A stretch of DNA of 59,248 nt, taken from Dehalococcoidia bacterium. GTDB lineage: Bacteria; Chloroflexota; Dehalococcoidia; Lucifugimonadales; Lucifugimonadaceae. How positions within the stretch are numbered: position 1 is the first letter of the stretch; each line of letters begins with the position of its first letter. Under the pieces are notes generated by a model, which saw nothing but the letters and a program-made list of their open reading frames with translations, had not been told where the DNA came from and did no database searches. Both the position numbers and the translations under genes were made by a program. This document shows, one piece after another, positions 25,887 to 35,276 of this stretch. The stretch covers positions 1-59,248 of the forward strand of contig JANQQP010000038.1 in NCBI GenBank assembly GCA_028285005.1. The letters run 5' to 3'.

Positions 25887-27509
25887 GTGATCATCTGCAA
25901 TGTTCTCAACGTGACGAAGCACCACGGCGCAAACCTTGTGCTCAATAGCGTTTCCCTGGAGATCAAGAACGACTCGCGCATCGGTCTGATCGGCCCAAAC
26001 GGCGCCGGTAAGTCGACCCTAATGCGCATCATCGCCGGGCTGGATACGGCGGACGAAGGCAACGTTACTCGCCACCGCGGCCTGCAGACTGGCTACCTGC
26101 CGCAGGAACCGACCCTGCCGGACGACTCGACCGTGCTGGACGAGGCGATGAAGGCTCGCGACTACTACGCCGGAATGCAGAAGAAGATCGCCGGTCTCGA
26201 AACACGAATGGGCAAACCTGAGGTGTACGAAGACCCCGACGTCCTGCAGTCGGTGATCGATGAGCATGAGGCTGCGCTGAAGGCATTCGAGGACGCTGGT
26301 GGACTGAATGTCGATGGCCGCGTGATCGAGATGCTGCATGCAGTCGGCTTTTCGGAGGACGAGTTCGACCTCCCAGCGGGTTCGCTGAGCGGTGGCGAGA
26401 AAAAACTGCTGTACCTCGCGCGACTGATGGCAACTCAGCCCGAGCTGTTGCTGCTCGACGAGCCTGACAACCACCTGGACGCCGAGGGCAAGAAGATGCT
26501 GGAGCGGCTCGTGGTCGACTACCCGGGCGCGGTCGTCGTGATTTCGCACGACCGTTACATGCTAGATGTGATGGTGGAGTCGATCGCTGAGCTCGATGTG
26601 CACGGTCAGCATCCAGGCCGCGACCAGCTAACGATGTTCAGCGGCAACTACTCGGAGTTCGCCACCGACAAGAGGGCTGCTCTCTTGCAGCAGCAGGCGA
26701 GTTACGACCTGCAGCAGCGTGAAATAACCCGGCTGCGCAAGGCGATCAGGCGTCTGATGGACTGGAACCAGTATGTTGCCCACTCGAAGTTCGTGACGCG
26801 TGCCCGGAACATCGAGAAGCGCATCGACCGGATGGACACGGTTGAGCGGCCGATCCTGGAGCCGAAGCGCATCGGCCTGGAGTTCGGCGCGGAGCGTGGT
26901 GGCTTTAAAGTGCTTGAGTTGAAGTCGATCTGCAAGCGGTTCGGCGAAACGGCGGTGCTGGAAGGCGTAGACCTTCTAGTGACGCACGGCGAGCGAGTGG
27001 CGCTGACGGGCCAGAACGGGGCCGGCAAGTCGCTGCTGCTGAAGATGATGATGGGCCGGGAACGGCCGTCGGCGGGCGAGGTACGGGTTGGTGCGAGAAT
27101 CTCGATCGGCTACTACGCGCAGGAGCAGGAGACGCTGGATCCCGATCTGACGGTGGTTGAGGAAGTGCGGCGGGTGAAGGACATGCATGAGTCGGACGCG
27201 TACGCGTTTCTCGGCTCATTCCTGTTTGATTTCCGTAAGGCTCGTCGACAGGTCAAGACGCTGAGCGGCGGCGAGAAGGCTCGGCTGCAGATGGCGAAGC
27301 TGATGCTGATGGAGGGCAACCTGCTGCTGCTGGATGAGCCGACGAACAACCTGGACATTCCGTCATGCGAAGCGCTAGAGGATGCGATCGAGGACTATGA
27401 CGGTACGGTGCTGGTGATCTCTCACGACCGCTACTTTTTGGAGCGAGTGGCGCGCCGCGTGGTGGAGGTGCGGGAAGGGAAGGTTGTGGAGGTTGAGGTG
27501 AGGGAGTAA
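25887..27509 (+). CDS. ABC-F family ribosome-associated ATPase
   Basis: A 540-residue protein with two fused ABC ATPase domains and no membrane segment. Domain 1 has the Walker A GPNGAGKST, signature LSGGEKK and LLLDEPDNHLD (the usual DEPTNHLD has Asp for Thr). Domain 2 has GQNGAGKSL, LSGGEKA and LLLDEPTNNLD. The charged linker between them (about 240-330) is the P-site tRNA interaction motif region. ABC-F proteins act on the ribosome, either as translation factors or as antibiotic-protection factors. GTG start with GGAG ten bases upstream. A kinase gene follows nine bases after the stop. Which subfamily it belongs to cannot be told. Confidence 0.9.
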   Translation: MIICNVLNVTKHHGANLVLNSVSLEIKNDSRIGLIGPNGAGKSTLMRIIAGLDTADEGNVTRHRGLQTGYLPQEPTLPDDSTVLDEAMKARDYYAGMQKKIAGLETRMGKPEVYEDPDVLQSVIDEHEAALKAFEDAGGLNVDGRVIEMLHAVGFSEDEFDLPAGSLSGGEKKLLYLARLMATQPELLLLDEPDNHLDAEGKKMLERLVVDYPGAVVVISHDRYMLDVMVESIAELDVHGQHPGRDQLTMFSGNYSEFATDKRAALLQQQASYDLQQREITRLRKAIRRLMDWNQYVAHSKFVTRARNIEKRIDRMDTVERPILEPKRIGLEFGAERGGFKVLELKSICKRFGETAVLEGVDLLVTHGERVALTGQNGAGKSLLLKMMMGRERPSAGEVRVGARISIGYYAQEQETLDPDLTVVEEVRRVKDMHESDAYAFLGSFLFDFRKARRQVKTLSGGEKARLQMAKLMLMEGNLLLLDEPTNNLDIPSCEALEDAIEDYDGTVLVISHDRYFLERVARRVVEVREGKVVEVEVRE

Positions 27510-27518
27510 AACTCATCC

Positions 27519-28496
27519 ATGCTTATACCACTGCTGAGAAGGCAAATTCTCGGCGAGATTCTGATATTCGTAATCGCCGCAATCCCCCTAGTCGCAGTTT
27601 GGGTGCTAGACGCGGGATCGGCCGTCAAGATATCGGTATCCGTACTGGCAGTATTGTTCTTGCTTCGGCTTCCCATCCTAATTCTCGCCAGTAGAAAGAT
27701 CGTGTTACCGGACGGAACCAGGCTAACCCTGATGTTGAATGGGTACTTTAGAGGCGGAAAACTCGTGATGGTTTCCGTCGGAGAATCGGACGCACGCGTA
27801 ATCAGATATGAACGCAATGGTTTAGCGCTGCAGTACAACAAGCTGGCGGAGGGCAGGTTAGCCATCGAAGCTCTACAGGAGGAGGCGTTTCGCCTGAGGT
27901 GGTTGCAAGGCCGTGTGCCTGTTCCTCGGTTCAGGAAATTCTCGAGCCGATGGAACAGTGCGTGTCTGACTACCATCGCCTTGCCGGGCAGCGACCTGAC
28001 AGCCATGATCCATGAGATGGAGCCGAAAGAGTTGGTGCGGCTTCTGGCCAGGGCAATGCGAAGCTGGCATGAAACTCCGGTCGACGACTGCCCTTTCGAC
28101 CACTCGCCGAATGCTGACCTTGACAGGGCACTCGCAGCGATAGAGGCGGGACAGGTGGACGAGGCGAACTTCGAGCCACAATGGGAGAAGCGTTCGGCGG
28201 ACGATCTACTGGATGAGCTGGAGTCGATGCTACCGTTACCCACTTACGAGCCAGTGCTGACGCATGGAGATTTCACGCTTCCGAACGTAATCATCGATCG
28301 AGGCAAGATATCGGGTCTTGTTGATGTCGGAAGAGCAGGAGTTTCAGACCGTCACAAGGACCTGGCGATTTGCGCTCGCAGCGTACGCCGGAATCTCGGG
28401 GAGCAGCACGTCGATCTACTGTTTCGTGAGTACGGAATCACGCATGTTGACCCAGTACGCCTGAAGTTCTTCACCATGCTCGACGAGTTGTTCTAG
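27519..28496 (+). CDS. Membrane-anchored APH(3')-like phosphotransferase
   Basis: A 325-residue protein. Two hydrophobic helices at about 11-30 and 36-57 precede an aminoglycoside-phosphotransferase-fold kinase. EALQEEAFRLRWLQGRVPVPRF is the N-lobe part. LTHGDFTLPNVIID has the catalytic Asp251 and Asn256. LVDVGRAGVSDRHKDLAI has the Mg-binding Asp269 and the APH(3') signature. The ending FREYGITHVDPVRLKFFTMLDELF is characteristic of APH(3'). Known APH(3') enzymes are soluble and about 265 residues long, so the two membrane helices are unusual. It is cotranscribed with ABC-F. It may phosphorylate a drug or an unknown lipid or sugar. Confidence 0.85.
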   Translation: MLIPLLRRQILGEILIFVIAAIPLVAVWVLDAGSAVKISVSVLAVLFLLRLPILILASRKIVLPDGTRLTLMLNGYFRGGKLVMVSVGESDARVIRYERNGLALQYNKLAEGRLAIEALQEEAFRLRWLQGRVPVPRFRKFSSRWNSACLTTIALPGSDLTAMIHEMEPKELVRLLARAMRSWHETPVDDCPFDHSPNADLDRALAAIEAGQVDEANFEPQWEKRSADDLLDELESMLPLPTYEPVLTHGDFTLPNVIIDRGKISGLVDVGRAGVSDRHKDLAICARSVRRNLGEQHVDLLFREYGITHVDPVRLKFFTMLDELF

Positions 28497-28623
28497 CGAT
28501 TAGGCCACAGCGCCACCCGTCGAGTGGCTCATGTTGGCTATGGCGCTTCGCGAGTCCGTCTGGAGTAGAGTGCCGGCATCGTGCGACCAACGAATTCAGG
28601 CAATAGATTCCTGGAGGCAATAG

Positions 28624-28845
28624 ATGGCCGAGGAGACTGGTGGTTCTGAGTCCAAGATAGTGGTGGCGTTCGAGGAAGACGAATTCCTCCTGTTCGACGC
28701 CATGCACAAACGGTTGCAAGAGCTGAGCGACTTGATGATCTGGATGATAGTTGTGGGAGCAATCGGATTTATAGCGCTAATCGCAACATTCATCGTGTTC
28801 ATTACCCGCTTCAACAAGCTGCTCGAACCACTGGAGCCACTCTGA
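28624..28845 (+). CDS. Small single-pass membrane protein
   Basis: A 73-residue protein with an acidic N-terminus (MAEETGGSES, FEEDEF) and one membrane helix (IWMIVVGAIGFIALIATFIVFI, about 39-60). A short LLEPLEPL end follows. CTGGAGG eight bases before ATG 28624 is a good ribosome site. The family is unknown. It is a separate unit between two phosphotransferase genes. Confidence 0.7.
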   Translation: MAEETGGSESKIVVAFEEDEFLLFDAMHKRLQELSDLMIWMIVVGAIGFIALIATFIVFITRFNKLLEPLEPL

Positions 28846-28866
28846 GCCTGTGGAAAGGTGCCCGGA

Positions 28867-29931
28867 CTAGCGTGTCCTCACCGGCATCGGCAGCTCTATG
28901 CCTGTCACCTCTGCTATTCGGCCTTTTAGCTGTTGCATGGAGAATTCGCCGGCCCATGTGTAGTGGTCGCGGGGTGCGAGTTCGGGGCGAACTCCGGGGG
29001 TGAGGAGCGCGGTGCCGCGGGTGAAGGCCCGGAACGAGCGGGCGACCTCGTGGTAGTGGACCTTCTCCATGTCGAGCGGGTTGATCTGCGTGTAGGTGTG
29101 CAAATAGAGGTCGATGATCTGCTGGATCATTGGACGGACCTCGGGCTCCAGTTCCCCCGCTCCGGCCCTGATCAAGATCACCGAGGTCGCGACATCCATC
29201 TCAGGGTCGGCGAATGCGGCGCCCGGCCAGTCGATCACTCCGGTCACCTCGTCGCCGTTGATCATGATGTTGCCGGGATGGAAGTCGCCGTGGCACACCG
29301 CCGGTTCGTCACGCTCGTCGGGCCTGTTCTCAACCAGCCAGTCGTAGACCGGGCGTAGAGCCTCGAAAGTGTCGTCCTCGAAGTATCGGCCGATGTACCT
29401 CATGCGACCTTCGTAAGTGAACTGGTCCTTCGAGAACCCGGCCTTTTCGACGGCTTCGATAACCGAGCCTGACGACACCTGGTGGAGCCGTGTGTGGACC
29501 TTCGCCATCAGCACAGTGACGCGCTGAATGTCCTCCGGGCCAAGTTCGACGCCTTCCATCAGCGACTTTCCGGAGATGCGCTCCATGATGTTGACCGGCT
29601 TGCCGTCAATAGCGCTGTCGAGCTGGACATGGACGGCAGGGACCGTATAGCCGAGGCTCGAAAGAGCGTTCTGAAACGCAGCTTCACGGCGGGACTGATT
29701 GATATCGCCCGCGCTGTTGAAGAGCCGGAGAATGAGCTGACCGGCCAGTGTCTCGGGTGGACTCGTGAGGCTGAAACCGTAGGTGAGAGTTTCGAATCCT
29801 CCGGTCAGGCGCTGCGGCCATTCCGAGTAGTCGAGGTCGGAAACGCCGGTTTCATTACGCAGCGCTTCGATCAACTGGTCCGCTATCGAGTTGTCATCCG
29901 CCTGTGGAACTGCGATGTGATCACCGGTCAT
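28867..29931 (-). CDS. Phosphotransferase family protein (APH fold)
   Basis: A 354-residue protein of the APH/choline-kinase fold. N-lobe has RLTGGFETLTYGFSL (P-loop-like region) and LILRLF with an Arg/Leu ahead of the helix. The catalytic loop is VCHGDFHPGNIMI, with Asp and Asn, and VIDWPGAAFADPEMDVA supplies the metal Asp. Relatives phosphorylate small alcohols or antibiotics. It is the last gene of a minus-strand operon behind GDPD and DUF952, 24 bases after the latter. Confidence 0.88.
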   Translation of the reverse strand: MTGDHIAVPQADDNSIADQLIEALRNETGVSDLDYSEWPQRLTGGFETLTYGFSLTSPPETLAGQLILRLFNSAGDINQSRREAAFQNALSSLGYTVPAVHVQLDSAIDGKPVNIMERISGKSLMEGVELGPEDIQRVTVLMAKVHTRLHQVSSGSVIEAVEKAGFSKDQFTYEGRMRYIGRYFEDDTFEALRPVYDWLVENRPDERDEPAVCHGDFHPGNIMINGDEVTGVIDWPGAAFADPEMDVATSVILIRAGAGELEPEVRPMIQQIIDLYLHTYTQINPLDMEKVHYHEVARSFRAFTRGTALLTPGVRPELAPRDHYTWAGEFSMQQLKGRIAEVTGIELPMPVRTR

Positions 29932-29955
29932 GGTGCTTCGTCCTGTTTTCGGCGC

Positions 29956-30264
29956 CTACGGTGTGGCGGACGGCAACTCGTGGAGATGCTCGGTCCGGAC
30001 AGGACCGTAGATGTGGGGATAGTCCTGACCATCGTGGCCCGCCTCGATCTTGATGTCGTCCCGGCCGCGCCATTCTTGCACTTCCAGCACGACGCAGTCA
30101 TCCCGCCCGGCCAAATAGGCTTGCAGAACTGCATCGAGCTGTTCCTCGAAGCAGCAATGGATGAAGCCGTCAGTGTTGAACGATGACGGCAGGTATTCGC
30201 CTGTGTGCTTCGCGGCTAGCCAGTCATTGGAGTCTGCGATGTGCAGGACCTTGCGGTCGTCCAT
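29956..30264 (-). CDS. DUF952 family protein
   Basis: A 102-residue protein. The N-terminus VLHIADSNDWLAAKHTGEY, then TDGFIHCCFEEQLDAVLQAYLAGRDDCVVLEV and YPHIYGPVRTEHLHEL are the marks of DUF952. This fold is related to ADP-ribosyltransferase-like small domains, and the function is unknown. It starts five bases after the GDPD stop. Confidence 0.9.
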   Translation of the reverse strand: MDDRKVLHIADSNDWLAAKHTGEYLPSSFNTDGFIHCCFEEQLDAVLQAYLAGRDDCVVLEVQEWRGRDDIKIEAGHDGQDYPHIYGPVRTEHLHELPSATP

Positions 30265-30269
30265 AACGG

Positions 30270-31058
30270 CTAGTCCATGTCCGCGACGTAGTCCATCAGC
30301 CAGTCAGGCCAGTTGATGGTCATGCCGTTGCAGCCGAGTTCGACGCCTTCGATCATATGCTCCCGGCTCTGGATACCGGATGTGCGGACCTCCATGCCGA
30401 GCGAGTGACCGAGGTCGACCAGTTCCTGCGTGTGGTTGAAGGCGGCGAGCGTGACCATGTGGTAGCCGCGCTCTGCGCACTCTTCGACGGCCTTTGGACC
30501 AACGTCCTTGAGTCGTTGCACGCAGGCGGACGAAACGCGGATGCCAGGTTCGATGCGCATCGCTTCCTGCAGTGAGGCGTCGTCATTGATCGCGGCGATG
30601 ATCACGTTGTCGACGAGGTCGCGGTCCTTGATGGCCTGCAGAACTGCCGGTACGAGGCCAGGCATGGGCTTCTTGATCTCTACGTGGTACGTGTCGAGGG
30701 TGTCACCGAACTCGTCGAGCAATTCTTCCAGCGTGATGAGCTTTTCGCCAGCATAGTCACGGTCCCAGAAGAGCGGCGGGCCTTCGCCGGGGTTTTCAGG
30801 GCTCCACCACGAGCCGGCGTCTAGCTGCTTGAGTTCGTCGAGGGTGAAGTCATCGGGATTGCCGGTGCCATTGGTGGTGCGGTCGAGGGAAAAATCGTGG
30901 AACAGGATCAGCTTGCCGTCTTTGGTGAATGAGACGTCTGTTTCGACTTCGCAGCAGCCCATCTCCTTGGCCCGTCGAAAGGCAGCCATAGTGTTTTCGG
31001 GCGCATACCCGCTAGCGCCCCGGTGGGCGATGATGCGAAAGGGGTCTGGAAGTGGCAT
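30270..31058 (-). CDS. Glycerophosphodiester phosphodiesterase
   Basis: A 262-residue GDPD-family TIM barrel. HRGASGYAPENTMAAFRRAKEMGC has the first catalytic His and the Asn/Glu metal ligands. VETDVSFTKDGKLILFHDFSLDRTTNG has the second His. The segment YHVEIKKP and the end GCNGMTINWPDWL fit the family (the usual TDxP is INWP). It hydrolyses glycerophosphodiesters to glycerol-3-phosphate and an alcohol. ATG 31058 is chosen because the longer frame adds residues with no homology. It is the first gene of the operon with DUF952 and the phosphotransferase. Confidence 0.88.
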   Translation of the reverse strand: MPLPDPFRIIAHRGASGYAPENTMAAFRRAKEMGCCEVETDVSFTKDGKLILFHDFSLDRTTNGTGNPDDFTLDELKQLDAGSWWSPENPGEGPPLFWDRDYAGEKLITLEELLDEFGDTLDTYHVEIKKPMPGLVPAVLQAIKDRDLVDNVIIAAINDDASLQEAMRIEPGIRVSSACVQRLKDVGPKAVEECAERGYHMVTLAAFNHTQELVDLGHSLGMEVRTSGIQSREHMIEGVELGCNGMTINWPDWLMDYVADMD

Positions 31059-31145
31059 TGGGGCTGGGGTCCTCGGTGAGGGCTTGGAAGAAGGTGGGAG
31101 GATACAACGAGGTGGTCTGAATTCTAAGGCGGCACTGACGCCGAA

Positions 31146-31184
31146 GTTGCTAAGTAGCAACGCTACGCGCAGAAGTGCGTAGCG
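31146..31184. promoter_or_regulatory. Two abutting hairpins upstream of the AIPR gene
   Basis: GTTGCT-aagt-AGCAAC (31146-31161) is followed at once by CGCTACGC-gcagaagt-GCGTAGCG (31161-31184). Both stems are perfect and share one base. They lie between the divergent GDPD and AIPR genes. They could be operators, part of a 5' leader or an RNA element. Confidence 0.5.
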
Positions 31185-31317
31185 GACACGACCAAATCCC
31201 GTACGGCGAATGCGCTGCCTGTGCTGATGCGGTGATTCTCTGTGATTGGGCTACGCCTCGATCGCCAGCATGAGATGATATTGCCGATCAGCCATTACCG
31301 GAACAGGAGCGATATCC

Positions 31318-33162
31318 ATGTCACCTGCTCAGAATCGAGCCCAGCGCGAGTCCCATATCTGGGACACGTATTTGCAGGGCCCCGTCAGCGAATTCCCGAC
31401 TAACGGCTCGACAATCAATGATTCGTTTAGGGATTGGGCCGTGAACTTTGTGATGGCCGATCAGGGTGTAAGCGTCGACGAAACTCTCTCCGCCACGGCG
31501 GTTGATAGTGGAGGAGATAAAGGAATCGACGGCTGGCTCACCATTGAACCAGCCGATGGCGAGCATAATCTCTTCGTGTTTCAGTCGAAGAACACGCGCC
31601 CATCATACGAAGATCTCATCAAAACCACTGATGCACTCGAAGCACTGTATAGCCCTACCTCGACAATACGTGGGACGACCAACGCTGAATTGATCGGCCG
31701 GGTTGTCGAATTTGAGGATGTATTACATGACGACGACAACGTTATTACCGTCTCGGTCGTGTTAGTAACATCTCGCCTCGCCTCACAAGCGACTAGGGAT
31801 AGGGCTGCCGATCTCGATGGTTCGACGATCCAGCTAGGCAGTCGGAGCGTCCCGCTTAGCGTTCAAGTAGTCGATGGTCAAGACTTTGCAGATCGTCTCA
31901 TTGCTGCGGAAGACTCACCTATCGCTTGGACCTTCACCGTGCCAAACCGGTCCTACTTTGATCTCAAGCCAGAAGGGTCCTTTCGATCCGTAAATGTCGC
32001 GGTTCCCGCCCAAGAGCTTGCTGCTCTATTCAACGACCATGATATCCGGTTGTTCCGACTGAATCCGCGATTCACTCTAGGTGTTCGGACAGTGACCAAT
32101 GCCAAAATTGTCGACACCCTGACATCGCCGACACGCGACCACTTCTTCCATCTGAATAACGGTGTCACTGTGTTGTGCGAGGCGGTTGCGATCGAGTCAG
32201 ACGCCACGACCTCAAGGTTTTCGCTCAGCGACGTACAGATCGTCAACGGATGTCAGACGACGTCGTCGATCTACCACGCTCGTTATGTGCGAGGAGAAGA
32301 CCTGACAGACGTGCCAGTTAATGTACGAATCATTGAGTCTGGCTTGAACCAGGCTATCGCCCGCCAAATCACAGTCGCAACGAATGACCAGAATCCCCTC
32401 CGGGCCGAGGACTCCCGATCCAACGAAGTCATCAATTCGAGGTTGGCTCGTGAATTCGACAGTTTGCCTGAACCTTGGTTCTACGAATTCAAGCGAGGCA
32501 TGTGGAGGTTTGCCGATGCAGCTGGCGAAACAGCGCGATTTAAGACCGGCCCATTCGCAGTTAGAAGAGTAGCCCTCAAGGATCTGACACAAGCGGCATT
32601 AGCGTTCATCGGGAAACCAGATGATGCTTCGGACCGAATAAGGTTCGTTTTCGAGCAGCGCCAACGATTTCGCGAGGTGTTCGTGGACGATGTGTCGGCG
32701 ATTCAGCTGCTACTGCCGACGCTCGTCTATCGTCGAGCTCACGACAAAGCGAAGCAGGAAAAAGAACAAAATCAGGTCGACTACGCCCCGAATCTTAGAT
32801 TCCCCATGGTAGCCGTGGTCGGTCAAGTTCTGCGTTGGCTACATCCCGTTTCAGAGGATGAAACGTACTTTTCCACGTCGGTGTCGCGTTCGTTGGTAGA
32901 GACTGAGTCAAACTGGGTCAATATGCTGCTCGACACAGCGTTCCAGCGCCTCAAGACTTATATGGACACTCATGCGACTCCGTCGACTGGCGTTCGTTCC
33001 ATAGTCAGGCGTCGAGAATGGATGGACGATGTGGTCGCCCAAGCCACCGAAATGGTTGGCGCAAGAATCGAGCTGGAGCGGGGAATGGAAGCGACTCAGG
33101 GTATTCAGCCTTCTGGCGGTCTCATTGCGGGAACGCCTGAGTCGTTCATACAGAACCGCTAG
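31318..33162 (+). CDS. AIPR-family anti-phage protein with PD-(D/E)xK-like N-terminus
   Basis: A 614-residue protein. Residues about 40-130 hold GGDKGIDGWLTIEP (Asp71) and LFVFQSKN (Gln89, Lys91), the D-(Q/E)xK layout of restriction-endonuclease-fold domains. The AIPR domain follows, with VPAQELAALFNDHDIRLFRLNPR, FFHLNNGVTVLCE and DVQIVNGCQTTSSIYHA. AIPR proteins are abortive-infection effectors. AGGAG eight bases before ATG 31318 supports the start. No second defence gene or modification enzyme is adjacent. Coding is AT-richer than the neighbours, suggesting transfer. A terminator follows at 33205. Confidence 0.88.
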   Translation: MSPAQNRAQRESHIWDTYLQGPVSEFPTNGSTINDSFRDWAVNFVMADQGVSVDETLSATAVDSGGDKGIDGWLTIEPADGEHNLFVFQSKNTRPSYEDLIKTTDALEALYSPTSTIRGTTNAELIGRVVEFEDVLHDDDNVITVSVVLVTSRLASQATRDRAADLDGSTIQLGSRSVPLSVQVVDGQDFADRLIAAEDSPIAWTFTVPNRSYFDLKPEGSFRSVNVAVPAQELAALFNDHDIRLFRLNPRFTLGVRTVTNAKIVDTLTSPTRDHFFHLNNGVTVLCEAVAIESDATTSRFSLSDVQIVNGCQTTSSIYHARYVRGEDLTDVPVNVRIIESGLNQAIARQITVATNDQNPLRAEDSRSNEVINSRLAREFDSLPEPWFYEFKRGMWRFADAAGETARFKTGPFAVRRVALKDLTQAALAFIGKPDDASDRIRFVFEQRQRFREVFVDDVSAIQLLLPTLVYRRAHDKAKQEKEQNQVDYAPNLRFPMVAVVGQVLRWLHPVSEDETYFSTSVSRSLVETESNWVNMLLDTAFQRLKTYMDTHATPSTGVRSIVRRREWMDDVVAQATEMVGARIELERGMEATQGIQPSGGLIAGTPESFIQNR

Positions 33163-33204
33163 GTCGAGACCGCGTGCGAAGCAAGTAACTTTGGCAAACA
33201 GAAA

Positions 33205-33235
33205 GGCCGTGAAATTGATCCACGGCCCTTCTTTT
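33205..33235. terminator. Bidirectional rho-independent terminator
   Basis: GGCCGTG (33205-33211) pairs with CACGGCC (33221-33227) around a 9-base loop. CTTCTTTTGTTCTT follows on the plus strand and an A-rich stretch precedes, giving a U-rich tail also on the minus strand. It separates the convergent AIPR and sigma-factor genes. Confidence 0.85.
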
Positions 33236-33281
33236 GTTCTTATCAATGCGCCGTCGAAACGGCACAAAAGTTCACTGCCCG

Positions 33282-34790
33282 TTATGCAAGGAGCTCTCTT
33301 AGCTCTGCTACGTGCGAGTCGCCTCTGAGACGGCCGAGGGCCTTTCGCTCGATCTGGCGGATGCGCTCCCGGGTTAGTGAGAGTTCGCCACCGATCTCCT
33401 CGAGCGTGCGAGGTCGTCCGTCTGCCAGCCCGAAGCGAAGCTCGAGAACTCGTCGTTCTCGTTCGCTCAGGTGAGCCAGCGCACGGTCAACCTGCTCTCG
33501 CATAGAAGACTGCGCAGCGACGTCTGCCGGAGCGGGCGCTGCCCGGTCCTCGATCAGGTCACCAAGCTCGTTCTCTGCATCCTCACCGATCGGCGTCTCA
33601 AGCGAAACCGGCTCCTGCGACATCTGCAGGATCTCGGCAACACGCTCAATCGGAAGCTCAACTCGTGCGGCGAGCTCCTCGACCGTCGGCTCGCGGTTAA
33701 GTTCCTGGCCAAGCTCTCGCCTCGCCCGCATGATCTTGTTCAGCGTCTCAACAACGTGAACCGGGATGCGGATGGTGCGTGCCTGGTCAGCGATGGCACG
33801 GGTTATGCCCTGCCTGATCCACCACGTTGCGTAGGTGGAGAACTTGAAGCCCTTGCGGAAGTCGAACTTTTCGATCGCCCGCATCAGGCCGATGTTGCCC
33901 TCTTGAATCAGGTCGAGCATCGACAGGCCGCGGTTCAGGTGCTTCTTGGCTACCGAAACCACAAGGCGCAGGTTCGCTTCGCCAAGGTGGCGTCGAGCCT
34001 TCTCGCCTTCGTCGCGAACTCGCATGAAGTGTGACTGCAACACGTTCGAGAGCGGCTCGAGCGCTGCGCCGAGTCCTTCTTCGAGCGCGTCCGGCACTTT
34101 GCCGAGCTCAGGGTCCTGGCCGACCAGCTCTGTGAGGTCGGGCGGGACGAGCCTTGGCAGCACGGAGAGTTCGACGAGCAGCTTATGTGCGTCGTCTGGC
34201 TCCACGCCGATTGCGTCTGAGATGTAGTTGATCAGGTCTTCGTCGCGCCTGCCGTCGAGCACGGTGCGGAGCGTCGGGTCTGAGATGATCGCTGAGAGCG
34301 ACAGCGGCGTTGAGATGCCGTGGAACTTGGCGACGAAGTTTGCGGTGTCGGCAGCCGAACCGAGCCTTCGCAAGGCTTCGGCGGTCACCACCTCAGGCGG
34401 CGGTGCCGGCGCATCTTCCTCTGCTTCTTCGCCGTTGATCTCCTTTTCGATGCTGTCGAGCCACTGGGCGAGCTCAACTGCCCGTGCGAGCACGACTTCG
34501 TCGTCCGCTGTCAGCAGTGCGACCCGGCCGATCTCGCGCAGGTACATCCTGACCGTGTCTTCGGTCAGCTCTGACTGGTCTGGCTCGAGCATCTGCGCGA
34601 GCTGACCTGCGGCCTCAACGTTGCGGGCCGCTTCCCACATGTCCAGTTCGGAGCGAGTCAGGGCGCTGGGCGAATCGTTCGAGCCCTGGTTCGCCTCGTC
34701 ATCGTCGTCGGTCATCGAAGAGGCGGATGAGAAACCCGTTCCCAACTCCTCTTGTTCGTCGCCTTCGATACCCCGTTCAGTTACGGACAA
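33282..34790 (-). CDS. sigA: Principal RNA polymerase sigma factor (sigma-70 family)
   Basis: A 502-residue primary-type sigma factor. Region 1.2 is at 77-107 ([29 protein letters not shown]). A long acidic non-conserved insert runs to about 255. Regions 2.1-2.4 are at 265-336 ([63 protein letters not shown]). Region 3 follows and region 4 is at 436-500 ([35 protein letters not shown]). The highly conserved RPGHVVET-type segment is [15 protein letters not shown] start has AAGGA nine bases upstream. It directs housekeeping transcription. Confidence 0.93.
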   Translation of the reverse strand: MSVTERGIEGDEQEELGTGFSSASSMTDDDDEANQGSNDSPSALTRSELDMWEAARNVEAAGQLAQMLEPDQSELTEDTVRMYLREIGRVALLTADDEVVLARAVELAQWLDSIEKEINGEEAEEDAPAPPPEVVTAEALRRLGSAADTANFVAKFHGISTPLSLSAIISDPTLRTVLDGRRDEDLINYISDAIGVEPDDAHKLLVELSVLPRLVPPDLTELVGQDPELGKVPDALEEGLGAALEPLSNVLQSHFMRVRDEGEKARRHLGEANLRLVVSVAKKHLNRGLSMLDLIQEGNIGLMRAIEKFDFRKGFKFSTYATWWIRQGITRAIADQARTIRIPVHVVETLNKIMRARRELGQELNREPTVEELAARVELPIERVAEILQMSQEPVSLETPIGEDAENELGDLIEDRAAPAPADVAAQSSMREQVDRALAHLSERERRVLELRFGLADGRPRTLEEIGGELSLTRERIRQIERKALGRLRGDSHVAELRELLA

Positions 34791-35059
34791 TTAGTTGTGT
34801 CCTTTCGGTGGTGTTGGACGGCCACGTATCGCATCGCGCGTGCGTATGCGTACTTCTATCAACCCTCTCCTCGTGGGGTTGATCCGGCCTGCGCCGGCGC
34901 CTTCTGAGCCTGCTGATCATGCTCACGGGAGTACGGAATTTGCGGAATGGTGGCTTTCACCCAGTTAGATGCCGGGGAATGCTGCCACGGTTTAGTTGCC
35001 GCTACCGGTTGACCGTTCACACTGAGCTCGCTCTTACGCCTGCTTGTGCGCAACTTTCT

Positions 35060-35081
35060 ATTATACACCTTTTGCGCAAAA
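35060..35081 (-). promoter_or_regulatory. Candidate sigma-factor promoter with 12-bp palindrome
   Basis: The 486-base gap upstream of the sigma gene holds no gene. On the minus strand TATAAT (35060-35065) is preceded, four bases away, by the perfect palindrome TTTTGCGCAAAA (35070-35081). No good -35 is visible at 16-18 bases. If used, the mRNA leader is about 260 bases. Confidence 0.4.
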
Positions 35082-35276
35082 TGCCGGCAGATGAGCGATG
35101 GATTTCGTAGCGATTCGCTACTAGTTGTTGCAGTTGCGTACGAACTAGGCGTGACGGGCTTCGTCGACTTCCGTCAGCGTCGACTTCAGTACGGTTTCCG
35201 TAACCTATGAACAGAACGTTAACGGAGTTTGAAATGGAGCAGGGGCGATTGGTGGGGTCGAGGGCCTTTCCTGTGG

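Noticed and set aside
25887..27509. ABC transporter ATPase
   Set aside because: Two fused ATPase domains with a charged linker and no permease gene nearby mark an ABC-F ribosome factor.
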